Notes: generated from the letters alone by a model not told the origin. A DNA stretch of 64,000 nucleotides from Gordius sp. MW1 (GCA_964036665.1 OZ038526.1:8308001-8372000); one strand, 5' to 3'. Shown: positions 12,121-25,197, counted from the first letter of the stretch. Program-made: numbers and translations.

Positions 12121-12124
12121 CTTA

Positions 12125-13265
12125 ATTTTTCAAAACTGATTTAATTTTGTGTAAACGAGGAAAATAGAACATCTAAACAGTCGAGTTTTAAAACATTTTC
12201 TAAGGTCCTTTTTTACAGAAATTTGGGGGAGGGGTGATAAAAAATAAAACGGCATTTATATTAGGATAGAGCTTTAGAATAAAATGTTAGTTGTCATTAA
12301 AAAAATTTAAGTTATGTTTAACATATTTAAATTTTTTCATATACCTTTTCCCCGCTAGCAATCAATATGGTAGAGATGTATTTGTTGTATATTTACGTTA
12401 GATACTAATAATATTCAGCAAAAAGTAACAAGAGTCGTAGGTAGTTGCCACCATAAACCCCTCTCCAACCCTGTCAAATGGCGCATTAATTACAGAAATT
12501 AATGCTATTATGAGAAATTTTTTTTTTTATATCTTAGGCAAACTATAAGACCTGAATAATTTTGGAATTTTTAATCGACAGCAAAGGCTTTCATTTATTT
12601 TAAAGGGTACAATAAAATCTGCCTTAATTTTTAAAGTCGGTTGCTAAGGTCGTCGTCCAATTTAATCTTCGAGGTGATGATTAATGACTCAGGCAGAACC
12701 TAATTTTTCACAATCTCTCAATTACAAGAATTTGTTGATAGATTTTATCAACATTTTATAACATATTATATCATTATATAAAATCAATAAACTTTAAAAT
12801 TATATCAACATTTGCTATATCTAGTCCACATTTTATTTATTAAACTAACATACTAGACATACAAAGATGTATAAAAAAGTAATATAACGACTGTAATAAA
12901 AGATTAAAAAATACACTTCAATTTATTTTTTATCTACTGAAATTCTATATAAGTATTAAAAGCTTACTTTTCAGTTCTATGGCAAAAAAGTGGACCTCCT
13001 CTAACACAATTTGTTGATTGAGATATAATTTAATTGCTATGCAATCATTTTAATTTTAAATCTCATTTTCAACTATATAGCCTTAGCTGATTTGTTTTTG
13101 ATATAATATCATTTTCCATACCCTTTTAAAGTGGTTTATTACCTACTGATGTTTTTTAGAGAGAAATTCTGATTATTAATATATATCTAACCTAATATTA
13201 AATACTACAATTATATAATAATAATAGTAATATTAAAATATATTAATGAGTAATATGTATTCATC
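12125..13265. other. no gene seen
   Basis: AT-rich upstream region of the EB1 gene with stops in all frames. It presumably holds the EB1 promoter and 5' leader, but no specific element is recognisable. Confidence 0.3.
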
Positions 13266-13269
13266 TCTT

Positions 13270-14300
13270 TAAGAAGAGGAGCAATCTAAAAAAGATTTGA
13301 AATTTAATTTTGCAATTAAGATAGCTAATGATTGTCTCAATAAAAAAGCGAGGGAATATTTAAAGGGAGGGGATCGCCTGCCTATTTCTTTAAATAAAGC
13401 CAATGCCATTTATCTATAATATCCTGAACAGGAGGAAACTATTGGGATAAAAATGACTCCAAAAGAGCCTTGTAATTTTGGAGCTTACGTTCTTCAGCGA
13501 GGGCCATGGGGTCATAATTAAGATTAGAGGGGGCGAATAAGTCAATGCATGTAAAATCCCATTTTAAAACAACACCGTTTTCCCATAGGACTAGTGAGGA
13601 CTCTCAGGACGGATTCGACCTTCAAGGGCAGGATCTGAAGGTTCAAGTATAGAGGGAATATGGGCCTTTCTAAGGGCTGACTGGATAATAGAATTGATTT
13701 TAGAGTGTCGCAAGTGTCTAAATTTATTTAGTCTGCAGTGTAACGGGTGGCCTGCTTCTTCATCCACTGGCAGGTTGCAATTTTTACAGGCATATGCCTT
13801 GGTGTATTTTATTCCAAGGTGTAGTGCTATATTGTAGGATAGCTCGCAATCCTCCAACATCATATTGGAGGCTAGGATACGCCTCTAGCCATTCATGTCC
13901 AGATTTATCAAACACCAAAGATCTAAGGTTATAATGATGTTTGGTATCGCAGCTCGAAAGGAGATAAGCAATTTGATTTGGTGTTCGTGGTAGTGAGCTT
14001 TCTGGTAGAACATTTAAATTCCAAAGGGATAGGGCCTGTATAAATATTTCATCGAGGGAGTATGAAATTAATTTAGCGATGATAGATTTTAAGGATAAGT
14101 GGGAGGATATAAATGAGGTTAGTGATAAGGAGCTTGGTGAACGAATTCTCAGGCCTCCAGATTTTGTTGGTAATATGGCTGGTAGCCAGGTGTTTGTATC
14201 GAATGATAAGTTGAGGGTGGATTCGATGATAATTTCATGTGGGTTTCAAAATTATTTAAGATTTGTGTATGCAAAAATGCGCTTGTGAAACGGAAGCAAA
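13270..14300 (-). pseudogene. retroelement polyprotein C-terminus (zinc ribbon + restriction-like)
   Basis: Read on the minus strand from about 14280: a SGGLRIRS motif followed by a degenerate helical segment with RTPNQIAYLLSSCDT. Then an open frame 13863-13591 has ACKNCNLPVDEEAGHPLHCR (a CxxC...HxxxC zinc ribbon) and PSILEPSDPALEGRIRPE. After a frameshift comes VVLKWDFTCIDLFAPSNL. Further down, LQNYKALLESF precedes decayed sequence. This order is the C-terminal part of a reverse-transcriptase-bearing polyprotein that is widespread in invertebrate genomes (GGLxIRS thumb, C/H ribbon, restriction-endonuclease-like strand). Several frameshifts and stops show it is dead. The family name cannot be fixed by eye. 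A second copy is at 26110-27850. Confidence 0.7.
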
Positions 14301-14309
14301 ATAATATTT

Positions 14310-15560
14310 TTGCAATCATAATAATTATTCAATAAATGTTAGATTTTTAGTATTATATGCCTTCACCAATATGGTCTTGTCTGTTCCTTTTTAGAGTTAA
14401 ATTTACCTAAATCAGTTTTATAGTATAAATAGTAAAGTAATGTAAATGAATTTTTCTTGAGGTGGGCGGCTAACTTTTAAGCCCAAAATATATATATTTC
14501 TCTGACCCCCTGACGGTTGACCATTGCCCCCTCCCCCCATTAGCTTCCACCCCCTTGTGTTACCTTGCTCGCCCGCTTTGCCCCTCCCCCTATTTCCGCT
14601 TTGTCCATCTCCCCTTTATGCCCTACCCCTCTTTAATGGTAATTAATAGTCAAGCAATTAATAACACCTTGAAAATTGTTTTTTTATGCTCGCACAATAT
14701 AACTCTTGCCTAAATACCAATTGTCCCTTATAAAGCAATTTCCCTCATAGCTTGAATTTGGCCTTAGACCAAAATAATTTTTATTAATTAAAAACTATCC
14801 CCTTTTTAATCCCTCTAACATTTAAACTTACTCATCCATAGCTAATTAATTGTTTTTTACTGGATCTTTTCCTTTGCCGTAATCATACCGGGGGGTTTGG
14901 GGTTCTTTTTTTAGTTGAGCGCCAATGTTATGTTTGTTGCAAATAATGAAATCAAACAAAAAATGAATTTTGAGATGAACAGAATTTATTCACCAAACTT
15001 CAAAATGGTGGCCTAATCTTGATACTTCTGTTCAGCCAGGTTGTTTTATCTTTAATAAAATTTTTAAATCTACAATTAAATTAATCTATCATTTTTATTA
15101 ATTGTCTTTTAGAATTCTTATACACTAGTGAATTTGGTAATCACCATTTGAACAGTCTAATTTTAAATTAAATCATTACTCTCTTTTATCATTATTATGA
15201 GTATAAATGTATTTTTAAAATAGCACCTCGCTATTCTATTTTATTCAAATTCATTATATCTCGTATGTAGGGGATGTAGAGTTAAGCGAATGGTTTAATT
15301 GAGAGGGTAACGACAACATTCCGTGAGATTTTCTATAATGAGCTTTGATGTTGCCTACAAAATCTTAAACAAATCGTTTATGTACTTGTCGAGGTCTTCG
15401 AACTAAAATATTTGTCGCACCCCGTCCATTTCCTTTATGTTTTTCTTGGTGTCGAAACGTAAATTGATTTAGAATTTTGATTACTAAATCTAATGTCCAT
15501 CTTTTGTTATATACAAATCAATAAATATCTAGTTTTTATTACTTCGCTATCTAGCTAATA
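14310..15560. other. no gene seen; possible transposon relic
   Basis: Mostly AT-rich sequence. On the minus strand at about 15440-15300 a short frame reads GRGATNILVRRPRQVHKRFV before a stop, then VGNIKAHYRKSHG. It looks like decayed coding sequence, but I cannot assign a family. Confidence 0.3.
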
Positions 15561-15562
15561 GT

Positions 15563-15890
15563 CCGAGGAAGAAAAATAAAATGAATGACGCTGATTAGCC
15601 ATTTGTAGGGGCAGGGTTAGGGTGGGCAGCAATATATCCTAAAAGGTATTATTTTATATTTTACAAACAATAGCTTATAGAAGGTCTGGAACTGGATTTG
15701 CAAACAGCTTTATATAACAAATCCTCTCCTCTCTCTCCATCGTCCATCCTCTACATACACCACTGCACATGCATATGCTATGCTATTATAATAACATATA
15801 ATACCTTATAAGGATATATTGCTGCCCACCCTAACCCTGTCCCTGCAAATGGCTAATAAGTGCCATTCATTTTATTTTTCTTCTTGTCTT
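15563..15890. mobile_element. MITE-like inverted repeat, about 80-bp arms
   Basis: The segment AAGAAAAATAAAATGAATG...TTAGCCATTTG, continuing to GGGTGGGCAGCAATATATCC at about 15640, returns as its reverse complement at about 15812-15888. The spacer of about 170 bp has no coding capacity. It sits directly left of the hAT element at 15937. No target duplication is clear. Confidence 0.7.
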
Positions 15891-15936
15891 AGGCACTGCA
15901 TATGCTATGCTTATATAATGCGTAGTGTTGTGCAGC

Positions 15937-16717
15937 TAAAGCCCTGAAAATGAAATTTCTTTTGCCCTAACCCGGCCCGAGCCCGACTTCTCAATTTTTA
16001 TTTTGCCCGAGCCCGAAAGACTTTTTTTATTTTTGGCCCGACCCGAGCCCAAGCCCGACACGATTTTCCAAATAAAATTTTTGAAAATTATATTGAAATT
16101 TTTTCACTATCTAAATATAAAGTGCATTAGATTGTTATTAATCTTAAATTACAACTAAGATAAGTTTAAAATAAAAAATCCGTTTAACTCGTTACAGTTT
16201 ATTCTAATCATTTAAAGCTAAAAATTTAACTTTATAAAATATATTTTTAACAGTTTTAAATAAAAAAACCTTTTGTAAATATTTTGCATTAAAAATAATT
16301 TTTTCGCCATTTAGGGGGGGGGGGGGCAGCCCCCCCCCCCACTGGCTACGCCCGTACTTTTCTTATTTCTATAGTTGTAACAGCTACTATGATTCTAATA
16401 TTTAAGAACTATAATAATTGCAATTCTGGTCAGTTATATTATAATAGACAAATCTGAAGTTTGGAAGCTATACAATGTATGCTGTGCGAAGATAATTATT
16501 TAATATTGAGTTGAGTTTATTTAAATCCTATTTTATAAAGATTAATTCGCTTTAGTTCAATTCGGGGCGGGCTCGGGCCTCGGGTCGGGCCTCCCTATCA
16601 GGCTCGACCCGAGCCCGAGGCCCGATTATTTTATAAAATTCTGCCCGAGCCTGGCCCAAAACCCGATTGGGCCGCGCCGGGCCTGGTCGGGCTTTGAGCG
16701 GCCCGTGCAGGGCTCTA
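15937..16717. mobile_element. non-autonomous hAT element
   Basis: Left end TAAAGCCCTG and right end (reverse complement) TAGAGCCCTGCACGGGCC, with GGCCCGAGCCCG repeats inside each end. Flanks are TGTGCAGC and AGTGCAGC, an 8-bp target duplication with one mismatch. The interior has no transposase. A G/C-run segment ending CTGGCTACGCCCGT at about 16303-16354 is a remnant of the GGCGTAGCC MITE family inserted inside it. Confidence 0.75.
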
Positions 16718-16724
16718 AGTGCAG

Positions 16725-17490
16725 CATCGCCTTATAATATTTAGGTAGGGAGGGATTGAACGGGGATACCGCTTAAGGGAGCAGGGATAAGCCTGGGCTG
16801 GAGCGGGGTTGGAGCAAGGCTGTTATAATCGCCTTACTATTTGGGTATGGGTATTGGGGAGCAGGGTATCACCCTGTTCCCTGAATAATTAATGTTTAAA
16901 AAGGGAAAGAGAAGGGGATGGTGCAGTGTTACTAGTTACTACCACACACACATCTATCTGTGTGTATGACACAAGTAATTAGCAAACATCTTGTAATGCG
17001 CAATTTCAGGGATATTATAATGAATTTATATAAAATAGATTTGCGATTGCGCTATCTTAAAAATACATTTATACTCATAATAATGATAAACGAGAGTAAT
17101 GATTTAAAATCCAACTTTTCAAATCCTAATAGAAAAATAACCAATCTTTTTGAAATTTGTTAAACAATATCAACAATGATTATTTATCTAATAAAAAATG
17201 TTTAGTGACTGTACTTCTGCCACAATATTTAGATCTAAAAGTTATATCATATGCATGCAAACCCCAAGGTGACCTGATTTAACCTTAATAATGGGGTTTG
17301 GATTCGTTCCGACCTAAGGTTTTGGGCTAGAGCTTGAATCAAGCCCACAATTTTAGGTTAGGATTTTGAAAAAGTAGATGAAAAACCTAAAGCTTAACCT
17401 AAACGGTTTTAGAGCTATTTTAAAACCCGATTGTTTTTATTATTTTTATTTATAATATAACACTGATGTGAGTAAGAAAAATTTGACCTA
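16725..17490. other. no gene seen
   Basis: Contains a short GGGGTTGGAGC/GGGAGCAGGG-rich stretch at 16740-16880, possibly worn transposon ends, then AT-rich sequence. No supportable exon. Confidence 0.25.
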
Positions 17491-17499
17491 GGGCCAGGG

Positions 17500-18880
17500 C
17501 CGACTGTTGTTAAATTAAATTTTTGGCGGGCGCGGGCGGGCACCATAACAAGATGAGCAATTCGAGTCTAAAATAGATTATTATTTTGTTTTTGTAAATC
17601 ATTTTGTCCCCTTTTTATTTGATTGTATAATATTTAATAATCGACTTTCTTTTCTAAAAAAATCTAGAATGGAATTTATGTTTTTTTCGTAAATACATCA
17701 AAATTACAGCTAACAATTTTAAAAATTATTTCGGGCTGGGAAACTCAGGCGGCTATAATAATTTTGGCATGACCGGACGAACTTTGACGAATTTAAGGCT
17801 CGGGCGGGCAATAGCTATAAAATCGGAATGACCGGGTTCGGGCAGAAAATTTTAACAAATTTGGCCTTTATATTGTTTATAAAATATAAAACTTAAATTA
17901 TAAGACAAGGTTAATTTTTCTTCTACCCAGCTATTTTCTTTCTAAAATTTTATCTGAAATGGGAACATTTCCGATGAATTGTTAATAATACCAATCCATT
18001 CTATCGCTGGACATACTATTTAATAAATTTTATATGTCCAGACTTTGAAAAATTACGTTGAGTGGTGCATGTGATCATGGGGAATTTTGTAGCTCTTATG
18101 GTGTCGAGAGCATTATTTGGATGACAGGTCACTTAAGTTTGAGACAAAGCCATATACCAAAATTTTATCTGATATTAGTTGATGTTTATGCCATTTAAAT
18201 CAATTCGGTAAAATTCAACCAAAAAATATTTTTCTAATTTCTGGCACAATAATTAACGGATTTTGAGGAAACACGATTCAAGTTGCTAAAACTTGTTTTT
18301 ATTATCGAAAACCGTCATTAACTTGTATAATGAAGGATTTGAAAAAGGAGATAAAAATTGTTAATTTAAATAAACCTCAATGGGTTTATGAAGCCTAGTA
18401 AGAAAATTTTGCCACTTGGCATATCGAGGTTTGGATTTAACAACCAAATTATATAAATTAGCTTTCGCTAATATAAACTTGTTGATCAACGTTGTTTCTT
18501 ATAAATTTCATCTGAGTTACAATGTTATTTGCTAATCGAATGACTGTCGAATGTCAAAATCCTTTTTATGCAATTGTTTGCTTAGTATACGGATGTACAG
18601 ATGAAAATTTCTCAAGATATGACAGGAAATCAAGTATTAAGGGGGAAGATTCTTAATCAAGTTTTTTTGGCAGGTAAACAAGTGAATTCGAAAAAGGGAA
18701 ATTAATGCTTAATAACCTTTTTTGTCGAAAATTAATTCAAACAAGTATATATAGATGTCAAAGTATTCATAGGTGTATTAGTCTTTTTTGCATCTATAAA
18801 GTCTTAATTCATTTAATAAATTTGTTTATTAATTAAAAGAAAATTTTTCAAAATTTTCCTAAGGTAGGTTTAATATATAG
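17500..18880. repeat. dispersed repeat, copy A (partner at 40370-41690)
   Basis: Starts in a GGGCGGGC-rich block and continues with ACAAGGTTAATTTTTCTTCT and GGGAACATTTCC, a stretch about a GTGTCGAGAGCATT site, and AGGTAAACAAGTGAATTC near 18675. Each landmark recurs in the same order and spacing at 40370-41690. This is a roughly 1.3-kb repeat family, probably a non-autonomous hAT relative judging from the GC-rich end. No coding capacity seen. Confidence 0.6.
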
Positions 18881-19131
18881 CCCAAAATAATTGCAATGTG
18901 TATTACTTTAACATCCATAATATTAAAAAGTATATGACTAATGTTCTGTTTTATAGTAATATAATGGGAAAATAATTCACGCATTTAATGTGTATTTTAA
19001 GTCTCCAAGGTAGACTAAGAGCCCGCCAAAATGATTTATTTTTACCCTAAAATTTTAAAGAATTATAGGATTTATTTTAAATTTTACTCATATTGCTCTA
19101 GTTTTTATATCGATATTGCCTAAAAAACTCT

Positions 19132-19760
<629 letters not shown>

Positions 19761-19877
19761 ATAACTAATTTTAAAACAATTTGTGTCTAGCTCCTGGAAC
19801 TAATTCCTTTCAGAATAGCTGTAATCATTTACATTTCTTCAGAGGAACTGTAACTGTAGTTAGTTACATTAATTCAG

Positions 19878-20780
19878 TAGGGGAGACCGGGCTACTTTAG
19901 CAACAAAAATTAAAACGCGTTTTAAAAAAAACTAAAAAATATTTTTCCCCAGGTCTTTCTCGACAAATACACTCGATAAGAGCCCTTTTAATATAGGAAA
20001 AAAATTTGGAGGGAAATAAGTAATAGTTTTCTCACAAATTAAGTTTAAAAAAATCTAAAATTTTTTGAAATGTCCGGGGCTAGTCATAGTCGTTAGATTA
20101 ACTCTGCCGTTTTCACTTCTTATTAGTGTATGCTAACTCAAATTAATAAAAATATTGTTTCATTATAAAAAATGTAGAAATGCAAATGTAATTTAATTAT
20201 TTTTTTTATAAAACAAATAAAAAAGGGTCAAGATGACAATCTGACTTAGGAACACTTAAAAGACGGATTTAGCAATGGAAAATAACTTTTAGTCGTTTTG
20301 TAATGTAAAATCATAGTCTGTTTCTATTCCAAACAACACTAAGTTAGATTATTAAACAAAAATTTTTGTTTTTAAAATCTTGTCATTTGTGAGACACAAT
20401 GAAAAATGGCTAAGAATAGCCCCTCTCCGACTAGCCCTGACCCCTATTTTCATAAACAATTAATAATTTAAGGTGTTATATTGCATATAAAAATTTAATC
20501 ATTAGACGGTTTTTATATAAAAAATCTCCCTTTATAAGATAAAAGTTAAATCAATCCAAAATATACAGCCAAAAAAATTTTATACGCAAAATAAAAATTT
20601 TTGTAAAGGCTACTAATAGCCCGGAAAAATCGTTTTTTTCTCAATAAAAAATTTTAAATTTCATTTTTACTAAACAAAAATTTTTTTACTTATGCCTTAT
20701 GGAAAAATACACATATGGTTTAAATTTTGATTTAATATCATTATTATTTTAAAAAATAATTAGAAAGAAAATAGTGACCC
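19878..20780. mobile_element. non-autonomous element, GGGGAGACCGGG ends (copy B)
   Basis: Starts TAGGGGAGACCGGGCTAC and is homologous along its length to the intact copy at 50198-51045. Shared landmarks include AAAAATTTGGAGGGAAATAAGTAA, GGGGTCAAGATGACAATCTGA and CTCCGACTAGCCC. The right terminus is degraded (ends around GTGACCCCC). It is nested in the hAT element. Confidence 0.75.
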
Positions 20781-21365
20781 CCTAACTATTCAACTAAAGT
20801 TACAGTTCCTTATTATAAAATTTAAAACTCATTAGTTAAATAAAATAATATAGTTACACGACTAGTTTAAGTTCATCGCTTTAAATTTAATCGCTTTAAA
20901 TTTCAATTCCCTTCGCGGATTAAATTTAAATATTTGAAACTATTTCGAATAGATAATCGATTTTTTTTATAAAATTACAAGTATCTTAATTTATTATTTT
21001 CGTTCAAAGTCTAAAGGATCCTAGAGTGCATATAAATCTTTATTAGTTTGGGTAATAATGATGGATTTTAAAATTATATGATAATTTTACTAAATTAAAA
21101 AACAAACTTTTTATTAAATTTAATATACCCCTTAGAACCCGCAAAAAACCCAAAATTGTGCCGTATCAGGCCCGCACGAGTAAAACCACGCGTTGTTTCA
21201 AAATTATTTGTTTGCATAAAAACCATTAAAAGAATAACTTAACTATAACATATAAAATCGGTTTTAATCAAAAATTATAATTTTTTGTTGTCATTTAAAA
21301 ATAAAAGACTATCTATTCTATCAGGCAATAATTTCGTTCTTCTCTGTTGTATAAGGCGACTTGCC

Positions 21366-21635
21366 TTACGAATGTGGGCCTTCACTCGTAGCACTGGTGC
21401 TTGGATTTGGCAAAAACTGAATAGGTAATTTTGCTAAATTTTGTAGCATAAGTTGGTGTTCTTTCCACCATAAAATCACATCTAGCTGAGCATCTTCAGG
21501 TTTTAAATTTGATTTAAGATAAATATCAGCTTTGTTAAAATCTTTTATCTTTTCCGTATCATCATCCTCCCAAATGGAGATATCCATATCTGCCTCACTC
21601 ACCAATAGATAATAATTGCCTAGAGTGTTGCACAC
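21366..21635 (-). pseudogene. hAT transposase C-terminal (hATC) fragment
   Basis: The frame reads DIYLKSNLKPEDAQLDVILW, then WKEHQLMLQNLAKLPIQFLP and PSTSATSEGPHS. This is the hATC pattern: E/DxYL...D-L-WWKxN...P-LA-LA...xLxxPxTSAxSE. It stops where the RxFSxAG motif should begin, so it is truncated. It belongs to the hAT element at 19783-21886. Confidence 0.8.
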
Positions 21636-21889
21636 CTAAGCTGGATTGCTCATAGGTGGACGACTGTGCAAATTTATTCTAATATGTAAATAAATTTTAT
21701 TAAAATTGTTTTTTTATTTACTCAAGTAACTTTTACAACTAATTCCATCAGATAAGTAAGTAACTGGAACTTTAAATATATAGCTGTAACCGCTGTAACT
21801 GTAATTAAGTACATTTTATTCGAGAGGTAACTGTACTGTAACTTGATTAGTTACTGTGGAAAAGTAACTTTAACAGCTCTAATTATAAG

Positions 21890-22860
21890 TATAAATATAA
21901 GTTCGTGAATGTAAGGAAGAAATCATCTAGTTTTAAATTTCAGGTTTAACCTCAAAATGTTTTAAAAACATCAAATGTTATAACAAATATTCTCTAAATT
22001 AAAGTAACAAAAAAGGTTTCTTCAACTCTAAGAGTTGTTCAATATCTCATTTTTTAAATTATTCACTGAAATGGTGATGCCCCGCCTTTGCTTAAATCTA
22101 AAAATTCTAAAATAAAAGAAATAAGTTTGAAATTTAAAAATTCGGTGTACTCTTCCCCTTACCAAATTACAAAATTTTCGCTTTACTATTTTAGATCTGT
22201 CTACGCTTTTTATTCAATCCCAATTTACTTCCAGCCTAAGCTAAAAGTTTCTTTTTCATTGAAGACTCGATCTTATTTTGTATTTTAAAATAGTTGTCAA
22301 ATATTTTAATTATATGAAAATGTTCGTTTTTATCATATTTAATGAGTTGACTCCCATTTTCTCTTTTTGTTAATAAGTTGGCAATGTTTTGGAAGATTTT
22401 TTTCAATTCTTATATCGCAAACTGTTATCCTTAAAGCACTTTGACTATCTTTTAAATTAAACATTTGTAAAATAATTAATAAGCTCCATTTTTCCCGTTG
22501 CATGAATAAGCTTAGACGAAACTTTTTAAAAAATAAAGCTACGTTCATCTAATTACAAACCTTCATTTAAAATTTGACTAAATTAATAATTTTTATAATT
22601 GTTATTTATTTTATTTGGTCAATTTTTTATAAAAACAGGGAAAATAAACCATATGACATGCCATATTAAAGAAAATAAATAACCATCATTTCGATCAAAA
22701 GGCAAGTTTAGGCATTAACTTATAATATGTTGTACCTCTAGGCTATTGAATAAAGTTAATTTTGTAATTGACTCGTTAAATTGGAACGACCACCACCTTA
22801 TAAGATGGGAAATTTTTAAGTGAGTTACACAACTATTTTTTAAAGTCATACTATTTTTAA
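21890..22860. other. no supported gene
   Basis: Intergenic sequence before the protease gene. A 69-codon minus-strand frame at 22548-22339 has ordinary codon content but no recognisable motif and no splice partner, so I do not call it. Confidence 0.3.
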
Positions 22861-22868
22861 GCTTAAAC

Positions 22869-24208
22869 ATGTTTTTTACATTCGCAATACTCATCATCTA
22901 CATGGTGGCAAGGAGCTATCAAGGAGTCATAATAAAAGATGGTTTATACAACTTAATTACAATGTTATTTTGTTTAGAAAAAGGATTAGAAAACCTAGCT
23001 GAAACATCACAATCCGGATTCACGTTTGACATAATAACAGCTCATGGGGATTCATTGAAGTTAAACGCCACAATATCTTTGAAATTACAACCGATTAACG
23101 GAAAAGGAACGGGAGAAAATATCAAAATTAGATTTTCTCAGCCGATCGACTCTTGGGAAATTAAAGGAAGAAGCGAAACTTTGGAAAACATTGGTAATAG
23201 CCCAAATCAATATATTTTAAATTTAAAATAGATTGCGGACAGCGCAGAAAGGGAATCAACGAAGTTCGATCTTTACAGCTTAAACTAAATCGCACCCTCA
23301 ATGATGCCACAGAAGATAATGAGGCTCGCATAGTGTACGGGGAACCCGCTACCTTGGGTGATTGGCCATGGCAAGCCAGTATACGAGTTCGTGGGCTACA
23401 CATGTGTGGCGGCTCCCTCATCGCTCCCAAATACATTCTGACAGCGTCCCATTGCGGTTTTGGCAGAAGGTGGGGTTTAATATTTATTGAAATTCTACAT
23501 ATAATCCCTTAGATTTCAAGCCAGCGATATGACGGTTGTTTTAGGTACGCTCTCTACCAAAGTTCAATCGCCTTACCAACAGACACGTCGAGTAGTTCGG
23601 ATAACGCAAAATGAAGGCTTTAACATGGGTACAATGTCTCGGTCCATATTTTAACCGCATTATTTTTGCTTTAGAGGTTAGCATGAACAATGACGCAACA
23701 GTCTTGGAGCTTGATTCACCTGTTCAATATAATCAATTTGTGGCACCTATATGTTTGCCGTCCAAGCCCATAGATATAGATTCGCTTTGCTTTGCCACCG
23801 GATTCGGATTGACCCAAAGTAAGGCACGTGATATAAATTAAGTTACAATTTATAGATTCCGGAGTTGAGGAAATATTGAATGGGGTCATGTTACCTCTCG
23901 TTTCTCACAAGCAGTGCTCCGACCCTTTGTGGATGGGTTCAGCAGTCACCGATAATATGATATGCGCCGGTGGCAGTTTTAAAGGGGCTTGCAACGTGAG
24001 TCCAGCCATTTTGAAATTCACACTAAGTAATGTCTATTTATAGGGTGATAGCGGTGGTCCCCTGCAATGTCTGGATTCTACTAATCAATGGATATTGGCC
24101 GGTATCGTGTCTTGGGGCACTCAAATCTGCGCTCAAATTACCAAGCCCGGCATTTTCACCAACGTTTACAAATATACCGATTGGATTATGCAACACGTCG
24201 TTAATTAG
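22869..24208 (+). CDS. secreted chymotrypsin-fold serine protease with N-terminal region
   Basis: Exons are 22869-22941, 22978-23193, 23232-23469, 23513-23628, 23675-23818, 23856-23995 and 24044-24208. They give 1092 nt, i.e. 363 residues. Introns are 36, 38, 43, 46, 37 and 48 bp, all GT-AG. A signal peptide ([19 protein letters not shown]) is followed by about 85 residues of unrecognised N-terminal region. Then DCGQ and the activation site [10 protein letters not shown]. The catalytic triad is visible: His in LTASHCG, Asp in NNDATVLEL, Ser in [10 protein letters not shown]. Residue 189 (chymotrypsin numbering) is Gly rather than Asp, with Gly at 216 and 226, so the pocket suggests chymotrypsin- or elastase-like rather than tryptic specificity. 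The zymogen should be activated by cleavage after Arg. The first 36-bp intron is a multiple of three and in frame, so an unspliced form is possible. Confidence 0.92.
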
Positions 24209-24231
24209 AATCGTGATCTTATGTATTTTTT

Positions 24232-24237
24232 AATAAA
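24232..24237 (+). terminator. polyadenylation signal of protease gene
   Basis: AATAAA 24 nt after the protease stop codon, followed by a T-rich stretch. Position and sequence fit a canonical poly(A) signal. Confidence 0.6.
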
Positions 24238-24413
24238 AGTTTTTAAATAAATTTTTATTCATTCTATGGTGTTATATTGATTAAGTTGACGCAAATATAA
24301 AAATTAATAGAGAGTTTTTTCATATTCGGAGCTAAAATAACAGATAAAATTAATTAACAATGAACAAGTTATTTTATTTAACAGTTTAAATGCATAAGAA
24401 ATCTAACCGGGCC

Positions 24414-24668
24414 CCGACTTATTCCGGGCCGGGCCTAATTTATAAAATATAGGCCCGGCCCGGAATTAGAAGTAATAGACCAAGTAGTCTTTTATTCTGT
24501 TTCAAACAAACTATAAAATTTCAAAAAATAAATTAATTACACCGGGCCGGGCCTAATTTATAAAATATAGGCCCGGCCCGGAATTAGAAGTAATAGACCA
24601 AGTAGTCTTTTATTCTGTTTAAAACAAACTATAAAATTTCAAAAAATAAATTAATTACAAGTTATTGA
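24414..24668. repeat. tandem duplication, about 128-bp unit x2
   Basis: The block CCGGGCCGGGCCTAATTTAT ... AATAAATTAATTAC occurs twice in direct succession with only one or two differences. It includes the GC-rich hAT end, so the duplication arose within the transposon. Confidence 0.85.
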
Positions 24669-24777
24669 ATCTACTAAACATTTCATCACAATTAAGTATG
24701 GAACAGAAAAAAATCTCCTGATAATAGCTAAAAACATTCAGAAAGGACATCTACATAAAGATAAGCGAGAAAAAAAT

Positions 24778-24930
24778 AGAATTATTGGAATGGTGGAAAG
24801 ACCACTGTGGTCAATCACCAGCGCTTGGCCCTTGTTTGTAACATTTTCGACACCTGCATAATCTGACACGAGTGAGAGGTATTTTTCGTAAGCGGACCGC
24901 ATTTATGAAGAGCGGACATAGACGTAGAGG
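24778..24930 (+). pseudogene. hATC transposase relic
   Basis: Across frames the + strand reads LLEWWKDHCGQSPALGP, then after a shift TFSTPA-SDTSERYFS and ADRIYEERT. This is the WWK...SERxFSxA motif order of the hAT C-terminal domain, interrupted by stops. Confidence 0.6.
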
Positions 24931-25197
24931 GGGGGAGGTGGTAAAACGATAAATTTGGTCCCTTGGCAAAAATTAGTAAAAGATTTTTTATTGAAAAATA
25001 ACTTATTTTAGATTAAAGCTTTTATTTTATATCTGTGTAACTGACTCAAAAACTAAATATAATTTTTATTTTTGAATTAAATTAGACAAAAAGCCAATTA
25101 ACCATTATTTTCTTTTAAATAATCTCTAGATGTGATATCTTGTATTCGTTCAAAGATATAGCTAAAAACGTCTCACCTGAAACAATGACGTAGATCA

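Larger units (their letters stand above)
19783..21886. mobile_element. hAT element carrying transposase remnant
   Basis: The right end, read in reverse, is TTAGAGCTGTTAAAGTTAC, with many GTAACTGTAACTG repeats at both ends (19840-19870 and 21770-21860). Between them the minus strand carries a hATC domain (21635-21366). A second element is inserted at 19878-20780. The right terminus resembles that of the hAT relic ending near 52950. The left terminus is less certain. Confidence 0.65.
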
